The position numbers and the translations under genes are program-made. A stretch of DNA of 64,000 bases from Mangifera indica (lineage: Eukaryota; Streptophyta; Magnoliopsida; Sapindales; Anacardiaceae): contig NC_058152.1 in assembly GCF_011075055.1 (NCBI RefSeq), positions 6,262,001-6,326,000 of the forward strand, in the 5' to 3' direction. This document shows positions 36,001 to 47,760 of the stretch, one piece after another. The notes below the pieces were generated by a model. It did no database searches. It was not told where the DNA came from and worked only from the letters and a program-made list of their open reading frames with translations. Each line of letters starts with the position of its first letter. Within the stretch, counting starts at the first letter, position 1.

Positions 36001-39000
36001 CTACTTCGAGTCGAGCTACTTTGGTTTGAGTTCACCCCTATCTTCAAATCCTGTTTGTTTTATAAAATAAGAAGTTCTTGAACTTACATGATGGCCTTTG
36101 ATTATAACAACCTCAATACTTGAGTTTATGCCAAAACTTGAATATTCTTGTTTGAATATATTTTATAAACTTAACTGGATTGCTGGTAAGTTCTTCACCA
36201 CATGTATCTTAAACCTTCATGGAAATTGAACATAGATACATTTGACAGTTTCAACCAGCAGATCAAAACTTAGAGTTGTTGTAGCATCAGCAAGTTGTGG
36301 TGCTTTTGTACTTCTGTTGCTCGGGGCTTTGTTTTTATTCCGATATCAGTTGCAAAGACGCAAAGATGACATTTTTGTTGATGTTGCAGGTAACTTATAT
36401 TTCCTTTAGTTTTGAGGTTCATTTAATCAGCTTTATAAATATTATTTATACATATATAAGTTGAACATGATGTCATTGTGATAATTTAGTGGTTGTCTAA
36501 TTTTTGAAAAGGAGTTAATCCAACTACATAATAATATTCATTCATATTTATTAATTTATTTTTTACTAAGTGATAATGTTAAGATGTTTTTGTCTTAATA
36601 TAAAACTTCCTCATGATTGTCTCAAGATTTATTTATTTTTTATTTTTACACAATTTATTGTTTCATATCATTCATTTAAAAACCTCATATCACTTACCAC
36701 GCCATTTGCCCTAGTACCAAATTTGAGTTTTAAATCTTAATAATAATTCAAGGAATAGTTGTATTTTGAAGAATAAATGTCTTAAATTATTAGGTTTTTT
36801 TTTTTTTTATATATATTTCAAAATGTTTTAAATGACTCATCACTTAACACTAAATTTGAAAAAAATTAAAAGTTCCTGAAAATAGTACGTTCAACTTTTG
36901 TTAAGATTTTAGTCAAATTAGATTTATTAAGACTATGAAAATAACTACAAGGAGTAACTTAGGATTGTTTGTGAAATTGTTTTGGCATAATATGTTTGAA
37001 GAATAAAATTTATTTTTTTCTTGGAATTTTTAAATGTGTTCTATATCATTTTTGGAAAACAGTTTTGAAATTAAATTGATGAAAATATGCTTGATAAAGT
37101 TTTATTGAAAATGAAAACATTAATTATTAAATATTTATTAATATGAGATTATTAATATTGTTAATAATTTAAAAAACACAGATGTCCTATTGATGAACAC
37201 AAGTCTTAGGCATTAAGACATGGTTAATGCAAATTTATAATCTAAAAAGTACAAAATTTTGAAATGTTTATTTTGTTATGAGGTGGTGTATTAAGAAAGC
37301 ATTGTGATAGATGAGCAAAGATAGACAACAGAGAAAAAGAAGAAATAGAGAGACAAATAGAAAGAAACAAGAATAATGGAAGAAATTTTTAAATGAGAAA
37401 TTATGTAAAGAACTTATGGCAACAATAATTAACTCACTTATTCATCAACAATTAGTTTCTCACTATAGTAAGACTTATTTATAGGCTTAGAATATAAACT
37501 TTAATGGAAACATTATTCAATCCCAATAGAAAAATGAAAACATCAATTCTCATAGAACTGGAGATCATGATTAAAATAACTTGGACTATTTATCCCTTAA
37601 ACATATACATTTATAGACAAAAAGTCTTTGCATCTATATCTCCTATATCAGTTGTCCTTGGCTAAGAAGAACTTGGCTTCTAACAATTATAGAAGGTAGG
37701 TAGAACAATCACAACAAAAGTTGGTGAGTGCATCAAACAAACAATTAAATGCCAAAGCAAGTCGTTCCTAGGGAAAACAAGAGTGTCTAAAGTGAATTTT
37801 GTAGACCCCACATACAAAGCCTTGGAGGCTTGCAATTACCTCATTTAAGGTACAAATATTTGCTAATAATCATTGAACAAGAGTCAACTCATAGGCAAAT
37901 GAAGAAAGTGTAATTTGAGAGGAAAGAATTCTCAATTATATTTCATTGATTAGTGATTACAACATATATACAGTTGGTATACAAAGTACAATTTACATAA
38001 AACGTGTATACAAACTCGAGAAGGAAAAAAACTCTTAAACTTGCAACTAAATCTCCTAGAAGTCTTCTTTTAAAGAATTTTCCTAATGTAACTTGAAATT
38101 ATTCCTTTAAATTAAAGGACATGTGATTTGGGAAAACTCTTTGTGAGGATATCAATTGTTTGTTATTTAATGCAATCCTATGAAATTCAGCTTAACACAA
38201 CAACAACGATAATGAATTGCTGGCAAAATATAAAAGAAAAGGCAATTGACTAATGAGTTGGAAAGGAATTGTTTTATTTGGATTGAAAGAGGAAAATAAA
38301 ACCAGCAATGTATTGCTACTGTTGAGTAAACAAAACAAACAATTCCCAAACAATTACAAATATATTGGCAATTCGAGAGACCAATTCTCTCCACTATGCA
38401 AGGCCAATTTCCTAATATCTCCTCTTTTCCTCTTTACCATCTACCTCTTTCATACGCTTCTGCTCTAATTAATTTACCCAATTCTCCCAATTAAATTTAG
38501 CTATGTGAACCCTTTTGGATTCTTCTTGATCCCACTCCATTTGTGCTATAACATAATCTTCTTGAATGTTAGAGTCTTCTTGAATTGCACTAGAATATTC
38601 TACCATTCCCCCTACCCCCCCTTTTTATTGTGCTTGCAAAAATATACCTTAATAATTAGTCCTTTATCATCCTTTAACTCAAGCTCTCCACTTAGACTTT
38701 TAGGGTCTCAATTTCCTCTAGATCATCTCCTATCATAATAATGTCATCAATGTAAACAATAAGTTCAACAATCTTACTACTTCCCAAATGCTTTAAGAAC
38801 AAAGTGTGATTAGTTTAAACCTGTGTGTAGCCACGGTGTTTCATAACTTTAGTGAACTTATCAAATTAGGCTTAGAGTGATTGTTTTAGCCCATAGACTG
38901 ATTTCTTGAGCTGGGATATTTTATCCTTGCTTCAAAACTTGGTGGGAAATCCATATACACTATCTCATGAAGATCATCATTGAGAAGAAAATTTTTTTAC

Positions 39001-42000
39001 GTCTAGTTGTTGAAGGGACCATTCTAAATTTGCTGCAAGGGAGAGTTGTACTCATTTAGTGTTAAGTTTGACAACTGGTGCGAAGGTCTCTTAGTAATCT
39101 AAGCCATATGTTTATGTAAATCCTTTTGCAACAAGTCGTGCTTTGTACTTGTCTATGCTTCCATCAGCATTATGCATAATTGTAAACACTCACTTGCACC
39201 CAAGAGTTTTTATGCATAATTGTAAACACTCACTTGCACCCAAGAGTTTTTTCCCATAAGTTAAATCCATAACCTCCTACCCATGTACCTTTTTCTTGAA
39301 AGCATTCACATCTTCTAGAATGGCATTCCCTATCGAATGTCTTTGAATTGCAATTTGATCTCTAGCATCTACGATGCGTTCTCTAAATCCTAGTTTCTTT
39401 GATTACATCCCAAAATCTCCTTTGCTGTTTTAATGAGAAGATAGGTGCTACTAATACTCATTTTCATTGAGTTGTTTAGCAACCATGCATTATAGTGCAT
39501 ATCTCCCATGTTGGGTGTTCTAATTTCACCATTGATATAGCCCATCTTTCCCCTGCCTCAAATCACCATGAGAACATGTTGTAACCATTAAAGGAAATTA
39601 TTTCCATTCAACTTGTGGTTTGTTATCTGTAGAGAGGAATTCTCACCATAATGTTGGTTAGCAATTGGAGATGTTTGTGGAGGAATTGGGTGAGATGTTT
39701 AAGAGATAGAGTCTGACAGTTCCTTTGCAGATCCTTCCATAGTTGAAATTCAGAATTTTCGTAAGGGTTTTGATACCATGTAATTCAAAGGAAAGAATTC
39801 TCAATTGTATTTCATTCATTAGTGATTACAACATATATGTAATTGGTATACAAATTTAAGATGGAAACAAGGTTCTAAACTGAAGGATTCATTGATCCTT
39901 ATTTTTGTGATTGAACCTCTTTGAAATCTGCCTTTAAAGATTTTTCTTATTGTAACTCGCCAACTTGGAATTATTCCTTTATTTAGATTGACTCAGAATT
40001 ATTACTTTATTTGGATGCGTGTTTTCCAATAGAAAGAATGTATGCAATCTAAGCAAATGAGAATGTGTAAGAATGCAATGAAGGTTGTATGGCAGAAAAA
40101 TGAAGTGATGAGGGAAAACATGAGATCAGAAGAAAGTGCCACAAGCATATAATATAGAGGCTTAGGAACTGTGTTAGCCTCAATGGGTGTTGAAACTGAT
40201 GTGTTAGCTCAATGTTTGTTGGACACTTGGAAAGAGGAGTGCAGTCACATCTAAGCAAATTTTCAAGAGGTTTATAAGGTAATGTAATCACATACCATTG
40301 TGACAAAAGGTAGAAGTGGTATTTGTTTTCCCTACTAGTCACATTACGGTCATAAAGCCAAGTCTACCTAAAAGAATCTGTGCTACATCAACAAGATTAA
40401 CAGGTCAATATATGTCTCATCACAATAAGACTCAAACTTTGCTGGAACTAACTTTTGTTCATTGACCAGAATGTCAACCTAAACTACTCTAAATGGATGA
40501 AGGTGAGGTTCAGGCTTGAGGTTGAATCTAGCAAATGACTGACATAAATACCTCATTCATGGTACTAATACTATCAGTCACTATAGGAGTAGATAAGAGA
40601 CACCTAAGCACACCCAATTTATTTTTACGAGGATATAGGTTTTGATCTGCTTCATTGTATTCCTGATCTTTTATGACAAGCTAGTTTCTCAATTATTTCA
40701 TTCTGGCATGGAACATAATATATATCCCTTATGATTTTTTATCAAGTCAACTTCATAGAGTTTTCCATAAAAAAGAAATGATTATTTCTTTTCAAAGTCA
40801 CCTGTGCCATTTTTCGTTCCGATAATTTGAATTCTCTGCTTCCATTCTGGTGGAAAATTTTGCAGTTGGCATATTGTCAAAGGTTTTTCTTAATTAATAT
40901 CTGGGATTCTTCTTGTCTTTAGGTGAAGATGATCGCAAAGTTTCTTTTGGTCAGCTTAGAAGATTTTCTTGGCGTGAACTGCAACTTGCAACTGATAATT
41001 TTAGTGAAAGTAACATAATTGGACAAGGAGGTTTTGGGAAAGTGTATAAAGGTGTCCTCTCTGACAACTCAAAAGTTGCTGTGAAACGCCTTGCTAATTA
41101 TTATAGTCCTGGTGGAGAGGCTGCATTCCTCAGGGAAGTCCAACTTATAAGTGTTGCTGTTCATAGGAATCTTCTACAGTTAATTGGATTCTGCACAACC
41201 CCATCTGAGAGAATCCTTGTTTACCCTTTCATGCAAAATCTTAGCGTTGCCTATCGCTTGAGAGGTACTTTCTTTTATGAGAATCATGCTTTAATTTTCA
41301 TTTATTTGATTGCTCTTTGCAGTTTGTACTATAAACTAGACTAGCTTGCCACACCTGAATGTTTTCTCATGTTTTTCTATTTAAGTTAGACAACAATTTA
41401 ATATTGTTGCTAGATTCTAGTGACAAATGTTGGATATGTTGGCCTGAAAACCAAATTGAATCACACAGCGGAAGTGTTTTTTAAAAGTTATTGGGAGGAA
41501 GACAAGACTTCCAAATTGATTTATACCTGCAATCACGATTTTAAGCATATGGATTTTATGACCCAATACAAACTGATAAAGAACAAAAGGTTCATAACCA
41601 AACAGCACAGTTCAACTACACCTATTCTCAAAACTTTTGAGCCTCCAACATAAAATTCAAATAAATTGCATAATAAATTTACTCTGTGAGCTATGATTTA
41701 GTTCACAATGAAATCTTTCTTAACCTCACATGTCTTCATTTGATAATCTTTTAGCTTATGTTTTGGAAAACCTCAATCTGTTAAACCACTGTGATTATAT
41801 CTCCGTCAGATTTATCATTTCAGCCAGCCTTAATTTTGGTAGTGGGTACTAAAATTCTATGTTAAATTTGATATATGCTATAGATTTGAAACCCGGAGAG
41901 AAAGATTTGGACTGGCCAACAAGGAAACGTGTGGCATTTGGAGCGGCCCATGGTTTGGAGTATCTACACGAGCACTGTAATCCTAAGATTATACATCGTG

Positions 42001-44824
42001 ATTTAAAAGCTGCCAATATCCTTTTGGATGACAATTTTGAAGCTGTTCTTGGAGATTTTGGCCTGGCAAGACTTGTTGATCCAAAATTGACCCATGTTAC
42101 CACTCAAGTGCGTGGTACAATGGGCCACATTGCCCCAGAATATTTGTCAACTGGGAAATCTTCAGAGAAGACAGATGTGTTTGGATATGGAATAACTCTA
42201 CTAGAACTTGTAACTGGTCAACGTGCAATAGATTTCTCTCGCCTTGAAGAGGAAGAGGATGTTCTTCTGCTTGATCATGTAAGATTATCTACTTTCAAGT
42301 TTCCTATTTCTGAATCAATTTTGAATTATGAAGTACACATGCTTATTATTTTTTACCTTGGAACTTTGTGTTTTATGTTGTTTGTGTTGTCTTTTTGATA
42401 TGTTGATGTCCTTAATTTCATTTTCCTTTTTAGATATCTCATTTAGTTGCCAAATAAAATTTTAGTTTATGAGATATTAAAGCTTTCCAAACTACTACGC
42501 AACCCTCTAAATATTGTATTCATTTAGAAATTTAAAGGTAAATGAGTGACTCTTAAAAATGATTAAAACAAAAATTCTTAATGTAGGTTATCTATAAAAA
42601 TTGCAGTTTGTTCTTTCAATGATTTTTCAAACACAAATAATCATGTGACTTTGTTGTTTTTCATTCTTCTAAGGAAAATTAAATTTACATGATGGAGAGC
42701 TTGCTATTGTTATTTTAAAAAGTAAGTTTTCTTTTCAATTGCAATATGTTATTTTTTTTCTCTTAGTCAGATTTAATCTTTCTAATTTTTATTTGCTAAT
42801 GGTATTTAAGACTGTTTTATTCTTTTTACCTTGGCTAATGGTAGACAAAGTTGAACAATTTCTTTTGAATTCCAGAAGAATAAACAAGCCAAGCATATTG
42901 TCTCCTTTTTAGAAGGTTTATGATTGTTAGAAATATGTCAAAAATGAGAGATGTGGAAAAATCATTGGCCAAGACCTGGACTAAATTTTAGTTGTTAGAA
43001 GCAAAGTTGCTACCTGCCAAAATCAAATAGACTGATTATTAACCATGTTAGCCCACACTACCCTTGCTGCAAGAAGTCAATCATAAAAAGAGAGTTACAA
43101 TCACAACTATAACAGTCACATGTGATTTTTAGTTTTTAGAGCTTAGATCAAGATTCCCTGTAGGATCTTACCTATGCTTTCTAAACTAGAAGAACAACAG
43201 TCAACTATTAAACAATTCATGCATCACATAGAGAAAAGACTTTTGAACCAGTCCTTAAAATAGTTCTTGATTTGGTTTTAATTTGAGCTTTGGAAAACGT
43301 GTTTGAGATAGTTCCATAAATGAAAACAGAATTACGGAAAATATGGTTTAAGTAGTGCTTGAAATTCAAAGTGAAGACTAGCAACATCTAGAAGTTAATA
43401 GGTTTAATCAGAAGGTACAATTTAGAGATGGAGCCAGCAAATTACTCTAGAAGAGAATGTTGTTGAAGATTCTGAATACAAAACCAGTCCTGAAATAGTT
43501 CCTGATCATGTTCTTCTGCTTGATCATGTGCTAGACCATACTTTTCAGCCAATAATAGGGAGAGTAAGAACTATAGATGTTCTCAAGTTTCAAAGAAGAT
43601 CAATACTTTACTAATAGAATATCCAAACTTGAGCAAATTGCTCAAGAAAAAGATATTGTCAAGGAGATTGGAACTACTTAATTGCAGCCAAGGAAAAAGC
43701 AACTATGCAAGATAAGAACATTAAAGTTTTACAATCAAGGCTTGCATATTTAAGACTTATTTTCAGTCAATAATAGATGGGAGAATCAGAGTATGTTTTC
43801 TGGTTTCAATTAAAGAGGATGCCGAGGGCTTGTATTTGCTAAATCAGATGACATAATGGTTTGCTGCTAGATTTATCCATGGGATTGATAGCTGTAAGAT
43901 GAGTTCTTTTGATGTGGAGAGATTGATATAGGATGACTTCCTTGGGAGAAATTGAGAAAAAAAGAATTGGCTTTCCTTTAAAAGAAAAATAACTTCTGAT
44001 AGTGGGTGCTAGTTTACTGGGGCATTGCTTTTTTCACTCCAGTCTATATTTTAAAATCCTATTTCTATTTTATTTTCCTTTACAATTGCAATTCTAAAGA
44101 TTGATGCTTGATTGAAAATGAAATTACTATAAAACAGAAAATTTTGTTAAATGTTAATGCTAAAATCATTTGAAAAGTTTTAGTGGGTAAATGTGCATAT
44201 AGTCCCACCCTATGTATTTGGATCGATTTCTATGCAAAATAGACTTCTTAAAACTTGGGCAGATAACAAAGTTATGCCACAGAACTTGCTCTAAAGTTCT
44301 TGATTGATATATCTTACATTCGCTGAGTGCTATTGTTTTCCAACTCATTCATATGCTGATGATATTATGGAATATTCAAATTTATGATACCAGAATAAAG
44401 GAAAAGTATTATATTACTGCGTGTAAGCAGCTTGAGTGCTTGTAACATATGTGGTATTCCCTTTTCTACCTTTATTGTCTAGTGGTGCTTATATGATTTA
44501 TTTTTTCTGCAGATTAAGAAATTACTGAGAGAAAATAGACTGAGTGATATTGTGGATAAAAACCTGAAGAATTATGAATCGAAAGAAGTAGAGATTGTTG
44601 TTCAGGTGGCATTGCTCTGCACTCAAAGCTGCCCTGAAGACCGTCCGACAATGGCAGAAGTGGTTAAAATGTTGGAGGGAGTGGGACTAGCTGAGAGGTG
44701 GGCTGAGTGGGAGCAGCTTGAACAAGTAAGACATCAAGAATTCTCACTCATGTCTCACCAATTTGCTTGGGCAGAAGAATCAAGTCTTGACCAAGAAGCA
44801 ATACAGTTGTCCAGAGCAAGGTAG
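30001..44824 (+). CDS. LRR receptor-like serine/threonine kinase, LRR-II group, related to Arabidopsis At5g63710
   Basis: Eleven coding exons: 30001-30013, 30097-30234, 31407-31539, 31873-31944, 34030-34173, 34387-34452, 35537-35607, 36249-36389, 40923-41264, 41884-42278, 44513-44824; total 1,827 nt, 608 residues plus stop. All junctions are GT-AG and keep frame. Order: hydrophobic signal region ([13 protein letters not shown], residues 38-50); an N-cap with paired Cys ([11 protein letters not shown]); about four LRRs ([39 protein letters not shown]); a C-cap; a membrane segment ([14 protein letters not shown]); then the kinase. Kinase motifs: GQGGFG 293-298, K314, E331, HRDLKAAN around D413, DFG 431-433, [10 protein letters not shown]. 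It is an RD kinase, so probably active at the plasma membrane in signalling. Wording such as [13 protein letters not shown] and [23 protein letters not shown], and the length (At5g63710 is about 614 residues), support orthology. The first two exons are the least certain part; a start at 30,165 or 29,869 is possible. Confidence 0.9.
30014..31872 (+). other. Introns 1 to 3 of the kinase gene (with exons 2 and 3 between)
   Basis: Intron 1 is only 83 bp (30,014-30,096), intron 2 is 1,172 bp (30,235-31,406) and intron 3 is 333 bp (31,540-31,872). They are T-rich with normal splice sites. No transposon was recognised in them. Confidence 0.6.
32440..33440 (-). mobile_element. Ty3/gypsy integrase C-terminal fragment in kinase intron 4
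   Basis: Read on the minus strand: [15 protein letters not shown] (integrase core end) near 33,340; [20 protein letters not shown] and [16 protein letters not shown] (the usual GDLVWVHLRKERFP region) at 33,255-33,060; then [20 protein letters not shown] at 33,020-32,940 (usual NAYKVDLPGEYGVSATFNV). One frameshift separates the two ORFs. No LTR, RT or gag was found, so this is a decayed fragment, opposite in strand to the gene. Intron 4 spans 31,945-34,029. Confidence 0.8.
34703..34836. mobile_element. Small foldback MITE in kinase intron 6
   Basis: About 135 bp with long terminal inverted repeats: 'tgcatacacttttgagtaca' on the left and 'tgtacttaaaagtgtgtgta' on the right, with 'gatgtgttatcat' mirrored by 'atgatgacacat'. 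Little loop sequence remains. The target duplication is not clear. Intron 6 is 34,453-35,536. Confidence 0.6.
35690..35870 (+). mobile_element. Possible tRNA-derived SINE remnant in kinase intron 7
   Basis: 'atggtatcagtgttgttatg' resembles a degraded pol III A box and 'gaggtcatatgtttaaatct' resembles a B box, about 30 bp apart. No clear 3' tail or target duplication was found. It may be chance similarity. Intron 7 is 35,608-36,248. Confidence 0.25.
37909..40031 (-). mobile_element. Deleted Ty1/copia element in kinase intron 8, with LTRs and target duplication
   Basis: The two LTRs match ('ggaaagaattctcaattatatttcatt' type text, one version on each side): left about 37,909-38,140, right 39,779-40,031. 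Both begin TGTAATT on the plus strand. A minus-strand primer-binding site, TGGTATCA, abuts the right LTR at 39,771-39,778. The candidate target duplication is GAAAG at 37,904-37,908 and 40,032-40,036. Inside, minus-strand RT reads [31 protein letters not shown] and [15 protein letters not shown] (39,250-38,720). Gag, integrase and RNase H are missing. The element is antisense to the kinase gene. Intron 8 spans 36,390-40,922. Confidence 0.8.
39171..39250. repeat. 40-bp tandem duplication in copia RT
   Basis: 'tatgcataattgtaaacact' followed by 'cacttgcacccaagagtttt' is repeated directly, with almost no difference between copies. In the RT frame it duplicates the TLGCKWVFTI segment and shifts frame, one of the breaks in this dead element. 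Confidence 0.85.
40050..40620 (-). mobile_element. Probable gypsy protease-linker fragment in kinase intron 8
   Basis: Minus-strand text reads [17 protein letters not shown], then QILLGRLGF with a shift, then [23 protein letters not shown]. These resemble the protease-to-RT stretch of plant gypsy elements (QILLGRPWL...NTYSF...). It adjoins the copia element's right target site, so the copia may have landed next to or within it. The assignment is tentative. Confidence 0.4.
41265..41883 (+). other. Intron 9 of the kinase gene
   Basis: 619 bp between the exon ending in YRLR and the exon starting [11 protein letters not shown]. It contains 'gttggatatgttggcctgaaaac' type text near 41,425 that could be LTR debris, but nothing firm. 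Confidence 0.4.
42279..44512 (+). other. Intron 10 of the kinase gene, contains a copy of the exon 10 end
   Basis: 2.23 kb. The last bases of exon 10, including its GT donor (gttcttctgcttgatcatgt at 42,261-42,280), recur at 43,511-43,530. The rest of the intron has low-complexity AT-rich text, with no recognised transposon domain. Confidence 0.5.
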
Positions 44825-45524
44825 AACATAAATTCAAGTCTATTTCTATTTGGATTAAACCTTAGATATTACTTACTGTATATGGAAGAAAAACCCTATG
44901 GTTTGCCTATGAAAGGCCTCTGCTTGTCTAGAAATTTTTACTCTCTTTTTCTTAGCTTCAACTGAAGGTAAATTGGGAATATATTTCAGGTTACATATAC
45001 TAACACATTCATTGAGATGTGGTCCTATGTCTCAAGATTAAAGTTGGGAAAATGGCCCACAGCCCTACTGGCCTACAAGCCTAGAGACCCGAGTCCGGCC
45101 TAGGCCTGATCCCAAGCCTTTTTTTTGGTGCCTAGGCTTGGATTGGGGCCAAACCGTTAGTTCCGGGGCCTGTTTCCATTTTTTTCAATATTTTAGCCAT
45201 CTTATAATATAATTCTCACACTTAGCCTTCGAATTAAAAAATACATTAATCCCTTCTAGCATAAAATTCTTACACTTATCTTAGAATACTTTAAATGAAG
45301 TTATGATGCTATAACGTATAACTTCATTACTGTTACAAAGTATAAAAAAGTTATTAATGTAAACAATAATTTAAAAAAGTGAAATTGTGTAAGAAATGAA
45401 TACTATAAGTTGTAATTGAATCATTCATAAGTATTATTATTGATTTGAAGTTAAGTGATTAAAAAGTATAAAGTGCAAATTTCAAATTAAAAATAATAAA
45501 ATAATACAAGTGAATTGCTGCAAT
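44825..45524. other. 3' UTR of the kinase gene and intergenic sequence
   Basis: The first 150-200 bases probably hold the kinase 3' UTR. A GC-rich block at about 45,045-45,175 with repeated ggcct/aggcc phrases stands out from the AT-rich surroundings. It resembles a small inverted-repeat element, with 'aagcctaga' and 'ctaggcttg' text on its two sides, but ends could not be defined. Confidence 0.4.
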
Positions 45525-45794
45525 CTAATTATATTTGTCTTTAGCATTTTCCTCCAGATTTGTGTTGTTAATGAGGTAGAGTAGTTCAGGATCTGGAAGT
45601 TGGTATTGTAGTTTTCTATTTGAGTGTACACAATCTTGTAATAACTTTAAGTATCTCATTGGTTGAGAAGCACCTTCGATTTTAAAAAATTCTGAGAAAT
45701 CATATTTTAAAGCAATTGTGGAACTGTCATATGCCATTTGTGCTGTGCTACAATGGAGAATCGATTTGTTTTTTGTTTCACCATCAAAGAACAT
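45525..45794 (-). CDS. Unidentified 89-codon coding-like ORF or gene fragment
   Basis: The minus-strand ORF has varied, protein-like composition (for example FFKIEGASQPMRYLKLLQDC and LQYQLPDPELLYLINNTNLE) rather than the Phe/Ile/Lys-rich noise of other ORFs in this AT-rich region. I do not recognise its family. There is no clear signal peptide, membrane segment or flanking exon. It may be a captured or decayed fragment of a larger gene, or chance. Confidence 0.25.
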   Translation of the reverse strand: MFFDGETKNKSILHCSTAQMAYDSSTIALKYDFSEFFKIEGASQPMRYLKLLQDCVHSNRKLQYQLPDPELLYLINNTNLEENAKDKYN

Positions 45795-46489
45795 TCATTC
45801 ATCTTTTTTAACTCCTTAATCATATATGACAAGTCCATATCAAGGTATAGCTTTAACTCAAATAGTTTTTATGGTTGACCGAAAGAGAAGCTAAATCTAC
45901 TAGTACTTTGTTCAAGGAACGTTTAAATGCTAGGGTCAGACTAGTTGTTTAGATTGTCAATCCAAGGTACCTATTATGATAGACCAAAAATAAACTTTTT
46001 GAGTTTTTTGTCAAAGTTTTGTAAGCAAGAAGTGCAGTTATATTCTAAAAAATCTATTTTATTATCTATAACTTTAAAAGCATTTTATTTAAACCTACTA
46101 TTTAAAACATAACCCAAACCATATAAGAATGTGAATGTGATAAGAGGACCAAGTGAACCAAAACATGGAGAGAATTCAAGGCAATAGCATGGAGAGGAAC
46201 TAAGGTGAGATGAGTACACAACCAAGTCCAAAATGGTTGAAAGAAAGCATAGGGTGACACCATCATAAGAAAAATAATAAAATTTTTCTTTTTTAGAATT
46301 GCAGTTGGTTTTGTTTTGGAAGAATATCTCATGGAATCCTAATCCTAGTTAGATTAGTCTTCTTTTAAAACTCATTAAATTTGTCTTCTTCTTTTTTTTT
46401 TTTTCTAATTGGGTTTAGATTTGTTTTCCTAAATGTAATTTTCATATTGATAGTATAACTGTTTTCCTTAAAGATTAAGTTTTCATAAA

Positions 46490-47760
46490 GTTGTGTTCTA
46501 GTCAAATGAAAATTTTCTATTTCTTGTAGAGTTAGTTTTCTTTAATAGTTTTCCTTGTGTGTTTGAGAAATTAGTTTTCTAATTCAATTAGGTCAATATT
46601 CAACCTATAAAAAAGGCTTCCTTTTATTGATTAACAAAATTTAGTATGTTGAGTTGATGTCAAATTGTTTTACATTATTTGTTATGCTTTTTGTCTTGAT
46701 AAACGATATCAACAACTTTATATCCTCTTGAATGATACCATACACATTTGGTGTTTGTTTTACATTAGGTGGTATTAGCGATTACATTATAATGGTTTTT
46801 AGAGTACCCCCATTTATAATAGATCCTAAGATGAAAGCATGTGCACGCTTTTTAGCATAACGAAGCAACTTAAGGAGATACATCAAGAATATGCAATCTA
46901 TGATAATTTTTACAAGCAAATCGAGCATTGTTGAAGTCCATTAACCTGATGAAGAAACAAAAGGAGAAGATGATGGGCAGATTGATGAAATTCTTTTAAG
47001 TAATTCAAACTTGGAAGAATCATCATGAAAATTTTGAAGAACTTGAAGTAGAAAATGAAGTAAAACTTGAAGTTGATGAAGTTTAAGAATTGGAGGATAC
47101 TTTTTCTCTTCAATCAAGAGATTTAATATCGAATTAGGTAATGAGATGAGAGATAGATATATGCTAATCAATAGTGATTCTTTGTTCAAACAAATGTAAG
47201 TGTTGTAAGTGAAAAAACTAAAGATTCAATTCAAAAGAACACCTTCAACGCTAGTCGAACTTTTCATAACAAGATGTGAAACAACATCATTAATGGTGGT
47301 TATTTTTAGAATGAGGTGGCTCATGAAAATCTAGTTATTGCTTGGCTCTTCCCAATTTTAACAAGGTCTTCGAAATTGGTGATGAAGTTTCTCAAGTTAA
47401 GAAGGCAAACATGTGGTGAATTAATTTTTCCTAGTGTTCTAGTTCTAGTCAAACTTAGAGTTTTCTAAATCTAGTAGAATTATTTTTCTTTAATACTTAT
47501 CCTTGCGTGTTTTATGAATTAACTTTTCTAATTGAATTAGGCCACTATTCAGTGTATTAAAAGGGTTCAAGTCTTTGTGATATGCATTCCATTAAATAAT
47601 TTCATTCTATTACTTAATAAAATTTAGTCTTTTAAGTTAATTATAGAATATTTTTGCCTTCAAATTGTTTTGCATTCTTTATTATCTTTTTCTTTTTGTT
47701 AAACGATATTTGACGTTTCTCTTACATTAATATGGAATATCTAGTCAATAACTTTGGTAT
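46490..47760 (+). mobile_element. Short LTR element (TRIM-like or internally deleted), plus strand
   Basis: Two diverged direct repeats: about 46,490-46,768 and about 47,430-47,715, sharing 'gttttctaatt(c/g)aattaggtc/cca', 'tcaaattgttttacatt/gcatt' and 'aaacgatat'. After the left copy, TGGTATTAGCGA at about 46,770 matches a degenerate initiator-Met primer-binding site. The interior (about 46,800-47,400) has only short broken frames and no RT or integrase. LTR limits are approximate. Confidence 0.5.
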
